This document shows, piece by piece, positions 1-8,684 of a stretch of 64,000 nt of DNA (within the stretch, counting starts at the first letter, position 1; each line of letters begins with the position of its first letter). Position numbers and translations under genes: made by a program. The DNA comes from Opitutia bacterium (GTDB lineage Bacteria > Verrucomicrobiota > Verrucomicrobiia > Opitutales > Opitutaceae): assembly GCA_016217545.1 (NCBI GenBank), contig JACRHT010000003.1:169501-233500 (forward strand), given 5' to 3'. Below the pieces are notes generated by a model that was not told the DNA's origin, did no database searches, and saw nothing but the letters and a program-made list of their open reading frames with translations.

Positions 1-1
1 G

Positions 2-559
2 ACGCTGCAGAATTTGAAGGCCTTGAACTACCAGGGCTGCATCGAATTCCTCGCCAGCAAACTCGGGCCCATCGCGTGGATCGCGAAAAATCTCATCCCG
101 CCGTTCAACTTCGTCCACATGGGCTCCGAGATCTATCTCGAAGGCGGACCGATCACCGCCGGCGCCACGCCCGCCACCGACGGTTTCTACAATCTGCCGC
201 AGGTGCCATCGCCTGACCCGGCGCCGAGTGCCGCTACCGCTGCCACCGAAGCTGAGAAACAAAAATCCGGCCTGCACCTGCCCACGCTCGGCAAGAAACC
301 CACGCCGCCCGCGCCCAATCCCGGCCCGAAGCCGCCGGAGCCGGTCTTTAAGTTCCCCGCCTATCTGTTCCTCCCGGCGACGCCCGGCATGCCCAACGAC
401 TACGTGCCGCCCGCCGACACGTGGACGATCACGCCCTACGCCGATGAGGACGCGGCGACGCTCGGGATGTTCGCGCCGCTCTGGCAGCACATGCCGTGGA
501 TCTACCAACAGGCCCTCGTGCAACAGATCGCGCGACTCAAGGCCTCGAACGATTCCTGA
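2..559 (+). CDS. C-terminal part of an unrecognised protein (cut by left edge)
   Basis: The reading frame is open from the first bases of the window to a TGA at 557-559, so the start lies outside. An in-frame TTG at 14 could act as a start, but the frame continues upstream through codons for T-L-Q-N and I treat the gene as truncated. About 185 residues are visible. They form an aromatic, hydrophobic first part (motifs such as NLIPPFNFVHMGSEIY), a low-complexity Pro/Ala linker around residues 65-115, and a compact end with many Trp, Tyr and Pro. I do not recognise the family. The linker and the lack of charged repeats would suit a multidomain or exported protein, but that is a guess. Codon use matches the neighbours. 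Confidence 0.6.
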   Translation, partial: TLQNLKALNYQGCIEFLASKLGPIAWIAKNLIPPFNFVHMGSEIYLEGGPITAGATPATDGFYNLPQVPSPDPAPSAATAATEAEKQKSGLHLPTLGKKPTPPAPNPGPKPPEPVFKFPAYLFLPATPGMPNDYVPPADTWTITPYADEDAATLGMFAPLWQHMPWIYQQALVQQIARLKASNDS

Positions 560-600
560 GTCGACGCGCAGAATGGATTGAGATGCACGCGAAGCAAACC

Positions 601-686
601 AGGTGGAACGCGTTGACCTCAACGCGTTCGGCGTTTCTCACCGCTCGATGAGCGCCTGAGCGCATTGAGGTCAATGCGCTCCACCT
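601..686. repeat. REP-like inverted pair, GTGG-tagged
   Basis: Two perfect hairpins face each other: 607-628 (10-bp arms, 2-nt loop) and 659-680 (10-bp arms, 2-nt loop). They are bounded by AGGTGGA on the left and TCCACCT on the right, so the whole unit is an inverted repeat of 86 bp. The hairpin cores differ in sequence but share the same plan (tag, stem, 2-nt loop, stem). This is the architecture of a BIME, that is, two REP sequences in opposite orientation. It lies in the gene-free stretch 560-912, which otherwise holds only the single REP at 736-756 and a terminator. Confidence 0.75.
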
Positions 687-735
687 CGACGCGTCAGCCT
701 GCGGCTCGAAGGCTGCGCGCAGCGAGCGATTGGGT

Positions 736-756
736 CGCCTGCAAGCAGGCTCCTAC
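736..756 (-). repeat. single REP-like hairpin, GTAG-tagged
   Basis: Read on the minus strand this is GTAGGA followed by a perfect hairpin (GCCTGC-TT-GCAGGC). This is the same plan as the well-known GTAGGAGC... REP sequences of Pseudomonas. No inverted partner is obvious within 60 bp. It is one of several tagged hairpins in this window. Confidence 0.7.
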
Positions 757-805
757 AGGAACGGAGAAAGCGCGGTGCGGCGCGCGCGGCCATTCACCGC
801 GCGCG

Positions 806-835
806 AAAAAGCCCCGCGGTTTCCCGCGGGGCTTT
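806..835 (-). terminator. rho-independent terminator after the 913-2547 cytochrome gene
   Basis: A perfect 12-bp stem (808-819 with 824-835, loop TTTC) is followed, on the minus strand, by a run of five T (complement of 806-810). It lies 77 bases beyond the stop codon of the minus-strand cytochrome gene. The outer A:T pairs make it partly bidirectional. Confidence 0.85.
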
Positions 836-912
836 GGCCCTGAATCGCGTTCGCGGTGTGCGCACCACGACCGCCGAACGCGACCCAAAGTAACCGGCGA
901 AGCGTCAGCCTC

Positions 913-2547
913 CTACTGGCGGCGCGGCGCCGGCGCGGCGAGCGTCTTGACCTCGGTGGTCGGCGGCGGCGCGGATTGCGGCACGAGCACGGGCATCACG
1001 TTCGGCACGGCGTAGGGCGAGCCGGCGCCGAGCACGTGGCTGACCGCAACGAGGCGCGCGGGGAGCTTCGGCGGGTTGTTCTGGAAGTTATACGACGTCG
1101 CGTTGTGGCAGAGGAAGCAGTTGAGCATCGTGTTGCCGCCGGTGGTCGGCACGGCGTTCGACGGCTGCACGGCGGGGACTTGGAAGAACGTCTCGGCGGT
1201 CGTGTTCGCGAGGTTCACGGAGCCGACGGCGTTGGTGTTGTTCAGCGTGAGCGCGTTCGGGTTCGAGGGCACGTAGGTGTTCGGGAGCATCCACACGGTG
1301 CCGACGAGGAAGTAGCTGCCGAAGGTGTTCTGCGGTGCGGGCAGGCCGGCGTAGAAGGTTTTCGCGGACTTGTTCAGCGAGGCGATGTTGGACGGGCCCT
1401 GCGGGGAGTTGGTCTCGCTGCCGGTCTGGTTCGCGAGCACGACGTTGGTGCCGACGGAGGCGGAGCGCGTGGTGCCGGTGGTCGTGAAGTTCGGGCCGTT
1501 GATCGGGACGGTGACGGTCGTGAACTTCTGCGAGGCGAGGTCGAACTTCAGCAGGTAGGGCGCGGCTTGGTTGCCTTGGTTGTAGTTAACGTTCTGCCAC
1601 GGCGTGTTCGCCTGGTAGAAGGTGTAGCTCTTCGGGTCGCTCGCGGTGGAGGTGGCGTCCCAGGTGTTGTCGGGGAACTTCGGCGTGTTGTCCTGATGCT
1701 CGAAGGTTGCCCAGAGAAACTCGGGGTGGTTCACGGTGTAGCCGACGACGTGGAGGCCGACAAGGGCAACGCTCACCGTGGTGGTCTGGCCGCTCGGTGC
1801 GACGGTCATGCTGTTCTTCGTGCGATAGACGGTGAGGACGGGCACCTCGGCCTGCGTGACGTAGGCACCGGCAGGCGGCTGCTGGCCGGGATCTAGGCGG
1901 AGCCACGTGGCCTTGAACACCGCCGCGCCGAGGTCGAAGTAGTCGTTGGCCGGCTGGCTGGTGTAGCCGCCGGTCGCGATGAGGTTGCGCTTCACCGTGG
2001 CGAAATACGACGGGTTCATGTGCACCGACGCGTAGACGGGATAACCGTTCGGCGAGACGAGCATGTTGCCGTCGGCCTCGACGATCGCGCCGGCGGTTTC
2101 GGTGAACGAGCCGTCGGCTTTCGCCTCGAGGGAGCGGTGGCCGAGCTTGAGCTTCCGCGGATGGATGTCGCCGGCGGATTTGGCGTCGGTGAACAGATCG
2201 GCGGGCGTCGGCAGCGTCATGAAACGCGGCACGCCGTTGGTGTTGAGCGCGGTGGCCCAGACGAACGCTTCCCACGACCATTGATGGAACGCGCAGTCGG
2301 GCGTCGGCATGTTTTTCGTATCGTCGATCGGGAACGCCGCGCCCGGTTTCAGGTAAGCGGGCAGCAGCTCCGGCCAGCCGATCATCGGGCAATTGTCGAA
2401 ACCGGCCGGGGCCGGGCCGGCCGCGGTGGCGGGCGCAGCCGCGGGAGCTTGGGCGAACGAGGCGGCGCCGGCGGAAAGCGCGGCAAGGAGGACGAAACAG
2501 CGCGCGAGCGGCACGCGGGGCATGTGGTGGTCAGCAGTGGATTTCAT
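913..2547 (-). CDS. secreted protein with one c-type heme motif
   Basis: This 544-aa protein has a typical Sec signal peptide (basic start, then a hydrophobic run ending near ASFAQ, about residue 33) and a Pro/Ala spacer. A long body without recognisable domains follows; it contains a Trp-rich segment (HQWSWEAFVWATALN). A single CXXCH heme-attachment motif, CFLCH, lies at about residue 475. One heme in a protein this long suggests a periplasmic redox or binding protein rather than a multiheme wire. The start chosen is the first ATG; a second ATG eight codons later is also possible. It is a monocistronic gene on the minus strand with its own terminator at 806-835, divergent from the gene at 2979. 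The exact function is unknown. Confidence 0.8.
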   Translation of the reverse strand: MKSTADHHMPRVPLARCFVLLAALSAGAASFAQAPAAAPATAAGPAPAGFDNCPMIGWPELLPAYLKPGAAFPIDDTKNMPTPDCAFHQWSWEAFVWATALNTNGVPRFMTLPTPADLFTDAKSAGDIHPRKLKLGHRSLEAKADGSFTETAGAIVEADGNMLVSPNGYPVYASVHMNPSYFATVKRNLIATGGYTSQPANDYFDLGAAVFKATWLRLDPGQQPPAGAYVTQAEVPVLTVYRTKNSMTVAPSGQTTTVSVALVGLHVVGYTVNHPEFLWATFEHQDNTPKFPDNTWDATSTASDPKSYTFYQANTPWQNVNYNQGNQAAPYLLKFDLASQKFTTVTVPINGPNFTTTGTTRSASVGTNVVLANQTGSETNSPQGPSNIASLNKSAKTFYAGLPAPQNTFGSYFLVGTVWMLPNTYVPSNPNALTLNNTNAVGSVNLANTTAETFFQVPAVQPSNAVPTTGGNTMLNCFLCHNATSYNFQNNPPKLPARLVAVSHVLGAGSPYAVPNVMPVLVPQSAPPPTTEVKTLAAPAPRRQ

Positions 2548-2978
2548 GGGTGTGGTTCGGGTTCACCCGGCGCGCCATGGCCCTGCCGCGCCGGGAAACT
2601 GGATCGACGGCTCCGTCCGGAACTCGCGCATGGCGCGCGACAGTCTTCAGGGTGGAGCCGCAAGGGTGCGTGGAAAGAAGCTGGCCCGCGCGCGAACGAA
2701 GGGCGCGCCTCGCCGCAAAGCAAGCGCGGGCTCTCCTCCCCGATTTCCCGCGCCTCGCGGCACGGCCCGCGCGCCACCGCGCATTGTGCCCTTGCAGTCG
2801 CAACCGCGCCGGAAATGATGCGCGCATCACGGGCCACCTCCACGCCACTCCTCGCGAGTAGCACAACCCCTCCGGCCCACGCCGGCTCATACTCCCGTCC
2901 GACGCCAACCCGCCCGCCCGCTTCGCTCGCACCTTGCCTGCCTGCGCCGCGCGCGGCCACACCCCCACCGCTCCTCCC
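2548..2978. other. gene-free divergent intergenic region
   Basis: These 431 bases separate the divergent genes at 2547 (minus) and 2979 (plus), so promoters for both should lie here. I see no clear -35/-10 pair, no strong inverted repeat and no tagged REP hairpin. Short open frames exist but have the Arg/Ala-rich composition of antisense GC-rich DNA. Confidence 0.5.
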
Positions 2979-4946
2979 ATGATCCTCCCCGGCAGCGCTT
3001 CGCTGGTCCTCTCCGCAGTCCAGCAGATCGTCAAACTCGGCGGCCGCCTCGACCGCCTCATGGCGCAGAAAACCGCCGCGCAAGCCCAGCTCGTGCTCGG
3101 CATGCCCACCGTCCGCGTCGACAACCTCCCCGCGCAATGCGCGCTCGCGCTCCAGCAACTCAACGCGACCGCCGGACAGGACCCCGATCCGTTCGGCGCC
3201 GACCGCGGGACGTTCACCGCCGAGGCCAACAATCCCACCGCGGTCTTCGATCAGCTCTTCCTCAAATACTTCCCCGAGGAAGTCGCGAAAACCACCTTCA
3301 ACCCCGACGCCGCCTACCTCGCGCAACTCCAGGCCGCGTTTCCCAACGTCGACTGGACCGACCTCAGCGTGCGCGTCGCCGCCTTCGCGCTCAGCGCCGG
3401 CCCGAGCAACGACCAGATCGGCTTCACCGGCCGCGTCGCCCTCGCCGTCGCGGACACGTTGCTGGAATTCGGCGCGGAGAACACCGCGCTCTTCGTCCGC
3501 GACGAGAAACTGCAGGGCGTCGTCCAGTCCGTGCTCGAACGCTTCGCGCAACCCGAGTGGGACCAATTCGAAAGCTGGAATCCCCTCCTCCAGACCGCAC
3601 TGGGCATCACGCTCAACTCCGCCCTCGACGTCGCGCACGCGCTCCCGAGCGAGAATCCCTGGCTCGACGCCACGCTCGACGCGCTGGTCAAAGCCCGCGC
3701 CGCCTCGCCCACGCCCGACGATTTCCTCCTCGGCCTCATGCAGGGCAAAGGCGTGCCGCTGCTGCTCTCCCAAGGCCTGCTCGTCGCCGCCGACCGCCTC
3801 GACGCCTCGAGCGCCGCGTCGTTCAAGCAAGTCGCCGCCGACGTCCTGCGCGCCGCCGCGCCGATCATCCAGAACTCCGCCAATCCCACGCTCGGCCAAT
3901 TCCTCCAGGACCACTGGGGCGACCTGCTCCGCGCCGGCCTCACCTCGCTCGAGAAACACGGCTCCACGCTCCTCGCGCCCGGCCAGCCGCTGCTCTCCGG
4001 CGTGCTCACCGCGATGGTCGGCCAGCTCGCGCAGACGCCGAACGCGCAGTTCCTCTCCAGCGACACGCTCTACCGCCTCGCCGACGCCGCGATCGACACC
4101 GTCGCCGCCAATCCCGCGCAGCTCGCCACGCTCACGAGCGCGCCGTGGCTCCAGCAATTCCTCGCCGCCGCCGCCACGACCGCGCAGCAACTCACCGCGC
4201 GCAACCTCTTCACGCCCGCCGCGGCCGACGCCCTGCTCGCCGACGCGCTCGGCGTGCTCGCAAAAAATCCCAGCCTCGTCGTCGGCAACAACCCCGCGAC
4301 GCTCACGCTCGCCTCGTCGATTTTCACCGCGCTCGCCGCCGTGCCGAACCTCACCACCGCCGGCACGCGCACGCTCGGCGAAACCGCGTTGCGCGCCGCG
4401 CTCACTTCCCTCGCGCAAAACCCGCAGCTCGTCTCCACGAAGTTCGCGCCGGTCGTCACCGCCGTCGCCACGCAACTCGCCGGCTGGGTCGGCGCCGGCC
4501 AGATCACCTCCGCACAGGCCGCCGCGCTCGCCTCCGCCGTCATCGACGCCATCTCGCGCAACCCGCAACTCTACGCCGGCGCCACCAACGGCATCGCTCA
4601 AGCCGTGCTCTCCGCCGTGCAAGGAGCCTTCTCGGCCAACGCCGCGTGGGCCCAGCGCCTGCTCGTCGACACCGCCAACCAGACGCTGCTCGCCTACGCC
4701 CGCGCCGGCGGCTCGCCGGGCGCGCCGACCCTCGCCGCGCAAGTTCAGCAACTGCTCCTCCAAGTCCTCGGCTCCGGCCTCCAAGTCGCGCAGACCCAGC
4801 TCGGCCAGTCCACCGATCTTGCCGGCATTCCGCCGATCCTCGGTGGCCTCGTCGCCCAAGCCCTGCGCGGCAACCTCACCGCCCTCGACCCGACCTCGCC
4901 AACCTTCATCGCCGCCTTCCAAGCCCTCGCCCCGCAAACCGCCTGA
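2979..4946 (+). CDS. large Ala/Leu-rich helical-repeat protein, unknown function
   Basis: The protein is 655 aa starting at ATG 2979 (MILPGSASLV). The frame is open further upstream, but those codons look non-coding. No signal peptide or membrane segment is clear. The second half is built of degenerate helical units, each carrying a short motif of the type NP-(A/S/Q)-L (NPAQL, NPSLV, NPATL, NPQLV, NPQLY) about every 45-60 residues, which suggests a solenoid or scaffold. The opposite strand is also open for almost 800 codons, but that product is Arg/Gly/Glu-rich with no domain pattern, so the plus frame is the real one. The lipoprotein at 4958 starts 11 bases after the stop and the two share a terminator, so they are a two-gene operon. 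The function is not recognised. Confidence 0.75.
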   Translation: MILPGSASLVLSAVQQIVKLGGRLDRLMAQKTAAQAQLVLGMPTVRVDNLPAQCALALQQLNATAGQDPDPFGADRGTFTAEANNPTAVFDQLFLKYFPEEVAKTTFNPDAAYLAQLQAAFPNVDWTDLSVRVAAFALSAGPSNDQIGFTGRVALAVADTLLEFGAENTALFVRDEKLQGVVQSVLERFAQPEWDQFESWNPLLQTALGITLNSALDVAHALPSENPWLDATLDALVKARAASPTPDDFLLGLMQGKGVPLLLSQGLLVAADRLDASSAASFKQVAADVLRAAAPIIQNSANPTLGQFLQDHWGDLLRAGLTSLEKHGSTLLAPGQPLLSGVLTAMVGQLAQTPNAQFLSSDTLYRLADAAIDTVAANPAQLATLTSAPWLQQFLAAAATTAQQLTARNLFTPAAADALLADALGVLAKNPSLVVGNNPATLTLASSIFTALAAVPNLTTAGTRTLGETALRAALTSLAQNPQLVSTKFAPVVTAVATQLAGWVGAGQITSAQAAALASAVIDAISRNPQLYAGATNGIAQAVLSAVQGAFSANAAWAQRLLVDTANQTLLAYARAGGSPGAPTLAAQVQQLLLQVLGSGLQVAQTQLGQSTDLAGIPPILGGLVAQALRGNLTALDPTSPTFIAAFQALAPQTA

Positions 4947-4957
4947 TTCCTTCCGCC

Positions 4958-5818
4958 ATGTCTTCGCTCGTCCACCGCACCTTCCGCCCGCTCGCCCTGC
5001 TCGTCGCGCTCGCCCTCGGCGGCTGCGTCACCACCGACCAAGTCCGCGACATCGTCCGCAGCAGCAACTACGAGATGCTCGTCTCGGCCGACCCGGCGCT
5101 CGCCACCACCGTGCCCGCCGACGCCAACACCGGCCCCAAGCCGTCGCCCAGCGCCGCCGAACGTCTCACCACGTTTCTCCAGGAGCATCCGAACGACCCC
5201 GTTCTCGGCCCCGCGCTCAACTTGCGCCAGGCCCTGCTCTACCTCAACGAGCGCCAGTTCGCGCTCGCCCAAGCGTCGTTCGACAAGGTCAAGGGCGCGA
5301 AATTTACCACCGCGCGCGACGAGGCGCTCGCCGCCGCCTTCCCCACGATCAAGTGGTGGACCGAGCAATCGCTCGCCGCCGGCGGCGCCTTCCGCGCCGA
5401 GCGCGCCAACGCCGTCGCGCAAATGAAGACGCTCGCCGACTTTGCCGCGGGCAGCGCCAAGCAAATCCCCGACGTCGCCGACTACTTCCTCGAGATGCGC
5501 GCGTGGATTGGACTGAAAGCCGGCTTCGCCGTCGTGCTCCCTGCCGACGCCGCGTTCCAACAACAGACGCTGCAGGACGCGATCAACGGTTGGACCGACA
5601 CCTTCGCCGCCGATCAGCTCGCCCTGCTCAGCCAGTCGAAATTCGGCCCGAACGACGCCCTCACGCTGTCCACGCGCCGCGTGCTCCGCCTGCGCACCTT
5701 GCTCAACACCCTCGCGACCGTCGCGAAGTCCGGCGGCACCCTCGTGCCGCCGCCCGCGCTGCAATTCCACTCGGCCGACGCACAGCGCTACTACGAAGCC
5801 AAACTCGCTGCGCCCTGA
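4958..5818 (+). CDS. lipoprotein, co-transcribed with the helical-repeat protein
   Basis: This 286-aa protein has a clear lipoprotein signal: a basic start, a Leu/Ala core and lipobox LALGGC with the lipidated Cys at about residue 23. The residue after Cys is Val, not Asp, so outer-membrane sorting is plausible. The mature part is mostly helical. It resembles a TPR-like arrangement around residues 60-110 (LTTFLQEHPNDPVLGPALN, then LLYLNERQFALAQASFDKV), without a family I can name. It lies 11 bases behind the 655-aa gene and ends just before a strong terminator. It may anchor its partner to the envelope; that is inference. Confidence 0.8.
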   Translation: MSSLVHRTFRPLALLVALALGGCVTTDQVRDIVRSSNYEMLVSADPALATTVPADANTGPKPSPSAAERLTTFLQEHPNDPVLGPALNLRQALLYLNERQFALAQASFDKVKGAKFTTARDEALAAAFPTIKWWTEQSLAAGGAFRAERANAVAQMKTLADFAAGSAKQIPDVADYFLEMRAWIGLKAGFAVVLPADAAFQQQTLQDAINGWTDTFAADQLALLSQSKFGPNDALTLSTRRVLRLRTLLNTLATVAKSGGTLVPPPALQFHSADAQRYYEAKLAAP

Positions 5819-5838
5819 GCGCCGGGTTCATTCCTCGC

Positions 5839-5874
5839 AAAGCCGCGTTGCGCTCAACGCGGCTTTTTTATTTT
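5839..5874 (+). terminator. rho-independent terminator closing the 2979-5818 operon
   Basis: A perfect 10-bp stem (5841-5850 with 5855-5864, loop CGCT) is followed by TTTTTTATTTT. It begins about 20 bases after the lipoprotein stop and ends before the next start at 5883, so the downstream gene needs its own promoter or readthrough. Confidence 0.9.
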
Positions 5875-5882
5875 CTCCGCCC

Positions 5883-6674
5883 GTGAAAATCGTCCGCCAC
5901 CTCACGCCCGCCGGCCCCGCCCACGCCGCTCTGCAACCCGACGGCTCCGCGCGCGCCATCACCGGCGATCTCTTCGGCGAGTGGCGCGTCACCGACGAAG
6001 TCGTCGCGCCGGGCAAGCTCCTCGCGCCGGTCGCGCCGACCACGATCATCTGCCTCGGCCTCAACTACGCCAAGCACGCCGCCGAGGGCAAACGCCAGGC
6101 GCCCGAGCGCCCGATGTGGTTCATGAAGCTGCCCGGTGCGGTGCAAAACCCCGGCGACGCCATCCGCATTCCGACCGTGCAGGCGAGCACCCGCGTCGAC
6201 TACGAGGGCGAACTGGCGATCGTATTGAAAAAACCTGCGCACAACGTCGCACGCGCCGACGCCTTCGACTACGTGCTCGGCTACACCTGCGCCAACGACG
6301 TGAGCGCGCGCGACTGGCAACGCGAATGGGGCGGCGGCCAGTGGAACCACGCCAAGAGCTTCGACACTTTCTGCCCGCTCGGCCCGGTGCTCGTCACCCC
6401 CGACGAACTGCCCAATCCGAACACACTGCGCATCCGCTCCGTGCTCAACGGCACCGTCATGCAGGATGCGACGACCGCCGAGATGGTTTTCGACGTGCCG
6501 ACGCTCATCGAGTTTCTCACCGCCGACAAAACGCTGCCCGCCGGCACGCTCATCCTGAGCGGCACACCCGAGGGCGTGGGTTTCGCGCGCCAGCCGCCCG
6601 TGTGGCTGCAACGCGGCGACACCATCGCCGTCGAGATCGAAGGCATCGGCACGCTGAGCAATCCCGTCGCCTGA
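5883..6674 (+). CDS. fumarylacetoacetate hydrolase family protein
   Basis: This 263-aa protein of the FAH superfamily probably hydrolyses or isomerises a 2-oxo/enol acid (fumarylpyruvate hydrolase, 2-hydroxyhepta-diene-dioate isomerase or oxaloacetate decarboxylase-like). Family motifs are visible in order: GLNYAKHAAE near residue 60, the metal-binding YEGELAIVL around 106-114, ANDVSARDWQ around 138-147, KSFDTFCPLGP around 159-169 and SGTPEGVGF near 230. Length fits the short single-domain FAH type. The start is GTG at 5883, right behind the terminator at 5839-5874; no upstream ATG is in frame. It stands alone, so the substrate cannot be read from context. Confidence 0.88.
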   Translation: MKIVRHLTPAGPAHAALQPDGSARAITGDLFGEWRVTDEVVAPGKLLAPVAPTTIICLGLNYAKHAAEGKRQAPERPMWFMKLPGAVQNPGDAIRIPTVQASTRVDYEGELAIVLKKPAHNVARADAFDYVLGYTCANDVSARDWQREWGGGQWNHAKSFDTFCPLGPVLVTPDELPNPNTLRIRSVLNGTVMQDATTAEMVFDVPTLIEFLTADKTLPAGTLILSGTPEGVGFARQPPVWLQRGDTIAVEIEGIGTLSNPVA

Positions 6675-6803
6675 ACGCGCGGCGCCCGCCTCGCCGCTAG
6701 CGCCATTCTTCCCGGCTGCGCCTAGAGCGCTTTGACCCTAGCGAAGGGAGGCAACCTGCATTGACCGTCCCGCAAGCTCGCGTAGCCTCTCGCGGCACAA
6801 CTG

Positions 6804-8465
6804 ATGAATCTCCTCAGCCGCCTCGTGCTGGTCACGCTGCTCGTGTGCGCCGGTTTCACTACGCTCTACTGGATCACGCTGCAGCAGGGGCGCACCGAGA
6901 TCGAGGGCCTGCTCCAGGATCTCTCCGTGGAGCGCAACGAGCGCTTCGACACCGCCACCCGCCTGCAAGGCGCCGGGCTCGAGTCGCTCGTCTCCAGCTA
7001 CGCCTGGTGGGACGACATGGTGAAATTCATGGACAAGCCCGATGAGACTTGGGCGGCCAACAACGTGGACAACATCGTCGGCATTCCCAATGGCGGCGAC
7101 GCCGTCTGGGTCCTCAACACCGACCTCGCGCTCGTCCACACCATCGACAAGGACTACCGCCGCCTGCCCGCGCCTTTCCCGAGCGTCGCCGCGCTGCGCC
7201 AGGCGATCGGCGATCGCTACACGTCCCGGTATTTCACCCGCATCGACGGCGCGCTCTGGGAAATCTACGTCGCCGCGATCCAGGACGCGAAATTCTGGCG
7301 GCATCAGACGCCCGTGCGCGGCTACCTCCTGCTCGGCCGCCGCTGGGACGAGCAATGGATTCACCAGCTCAACACGCTCGTCGGCGCGCGCATCACCGTG
7401 CATCCCGCCGACGCCGTCCTGCCGCGCGTCCCCTTGCTGCACGATTTCCGTCGCCTCCTCAAGGGCCCCGACGGCCAGCCGCTCGCGCAGCTCGATCTGC
7501 GCTTCAACTTCGATCTGCTCGAAACCGCGCGCCAGGCCTTCATCAGCCGCGTGATTTTCCTGCTCGCCGGCGCCCTCCTGACGCTCGCGCTTCTCGTCAG
7601 CGTGGTCGCTTTCCTCGTGTTGCGTCCGCTCGGCCAGATCACGCGCTCCCTCGAAAGCCGCGTGCCCTCGCACCTGACCGGCCTGCTCAACTCCCGCACC
7701 GAGTTCGGCGAGATCGCGCGCCTCGTCGCCGGCCAGCTCCGCTGGGGCCGCATGCTCGAGGACGAAATGCGCCGCCAGCTCGAACGCGCCAACCCCGACA
7801 CCTCGCGCCGCGACGCCGAGGCCAACGAGGCGCTCCGCGTCCGCCTCGCCGGCAACATCCACGACGGCCCCATCCAGTCCATCTACGCCGCCGGCCTCCA
7901 ACTCGCCGCCGTGCAAACCGGCGCCGAACAGGGCCTCGCCCCGCGCCCGGAGCAAATCGCCGCGATCAACAAGATGCTCCAGCAGGCCTCCTCCGATCTG
8001 CGCAATCTCATCCTCGACCTCGAACCCGAGGAGTTGCGCGAACGAGACCTCGAGACCGCGCTCAGCCGGCTCGAACGGCACATGCAGCAGGTCGCTCGCT
8101 GCACCTTCGAACTCAAGGTCGCCGACGGCGCGCTCGACGGGCTTTCCCGCGACGCGCAAACCCAGCTCTATTTCATCTGCCGCGAACTCGCGAGCAACGC
8201 GCTCCGCCACGCCCGCTCCACCCAGGCGTCCCTGCATTTTTCGGCCACGAAGGGCTTCCTGCACCTCGAGTGGATCAACAACGGCACCCTCGCCCAATCC
8301 CCCGCCAAGGGACAGGGCAACGGCCTGCGCAACCTCGAGCGCCGCGTGATCGAACTCGGCGGCAAGCTCAGCTACGGTCCCGGCACCGGCGACCGCTGGC
8401 GGGTCCAAGCCGAGCTTCCCTACTCGAGCCTCACGCTCGGCGGCGCGCCGAACTCGATCGTCTGA
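6804..8465 (+). CDS. sensor histidine kinase, CHASE4-HAMP-HisKA_3-HATPase
   Basis: This is a 553-aa membrane kinase. TM1 spans about residues 7-26. A periplasmic CHASE4-type sensor follows at 30-245 with the diagnostic YAWWDDMVKFM. TM2 is at about 246-273, a HAMP linker follows, and the NarL-type dimerisation box is at about 349-370 (GNIHDGPIQSIYAAGLQL, phospho-acceptor His353). The C-terminal ATPase has an N-box (ELASNALRHA) and a G-box (GQGNGLRNLERR). This type normally pairs with a LuxR/NarL-class response regulator. None is adjacent: the next gene is a cupin protein, and the window's only full regulator (11748) is OmpR-type with its own kinase, so this is an orphan kinase. The ATG at 6804 gives a standard membrane start. 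Confidence 0.9.
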   Translation: MNLLSRLVLVTLLVCAGFTTLYWITLQQGRTEIEGLLQDLSVERNERFDTATRLQGAGLESLVSSYAWWDDMVKFMDKPDETWAANNVDNIVGIPNGGDAVWVLNTDLALVHTIDKDYRRLPAPFPSVAALRQAIGDRYTSRYFTRIDGALWEIYVAAIQDAKFWRHQTPVRGYLLLGRRWDEQWIHQLNTLVGARITVHPADAVLPRVPLLHDFRRLLKGPDGQPLAQLDLRFNFDLLETARQAFISRVIFLLAGALLTLALLVSVVAFLVLRPLGQITRSLESRVPSHLTGLLNSRTEFGEIARLVAGQLRWGRMLEDEMRRQLERANPDTSRRDAEANEALRVRLAGNIHDGPIQSIYAAGLQLAAVQTGAEQGLAPRPEQIAAINKMLQQASSDLRNLILDLEPEELRERDLETALSRLERHMQQVARCTFELKVADGALDGLSRDAQTQLYFICRELASNALRHARSTQASLHFSATKGFLHLEWINNGTLAQSPAKGQGNGLRNLERRVIELGGKLSYGPGTGDRWRVQAELPYSSLTLGGAPNSIV

Positions 8466-8483
8466 CTCTGCCGCCCGCAATCG

Positions 8484-8554
8484 GTAGGGGCGGTTGCCCT
8501 CAACCGCCCTTCTCGTGCGCGTTTCGCAGGGCCGTTGAGGGCGATGGCCCTTAC
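8484..8554. repeat. REP-like inverted pair, GTAG-tagged
   Basis: GTAG (8484-8487) is followed by a perfect 9-bp hairpin (8488-8496 with 8501-8509, loop CCCT). A weaker inverted partner at about 8530-8550 ends in TTAC. The first hairpin is identical over 26 bp to the copy at 32475-32500. It sits between the kinase stop and the cupin start. Confidence 0.8.
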
Positions 8555-8684
8555 CTATTTGTGCGCGGCTCGCCCGCCTCGCGCCATCACGCGGAAAATC
8601 TCCACGACTGTGCGCCTCGCGCCCGCTGCGCGCTTGCGCGTCGCTCGCCCGCTCGCGCATCCTCGCGCTCTACCCCTTCCACGC

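Noticed and set aside
2544..4937. Very long open frame (almost 800 codons) on the minus strand opposite the 655-aa gene
   Set aside because: It is almost entirely Gly/Glu/Arg, lacks any domain pattern and mirrors the codon bias of the plus-strand gene. Such antisense frames are expected at this G+C content.
6738..8660. 640-codon open frame on the minus strand opposite the CHASE4 kinase gene
   Set aside because: The plus strand carries an unmistakable histidine kinase. The antisense product is Glu/Gly/Arg-rich without signal, fold or motif.
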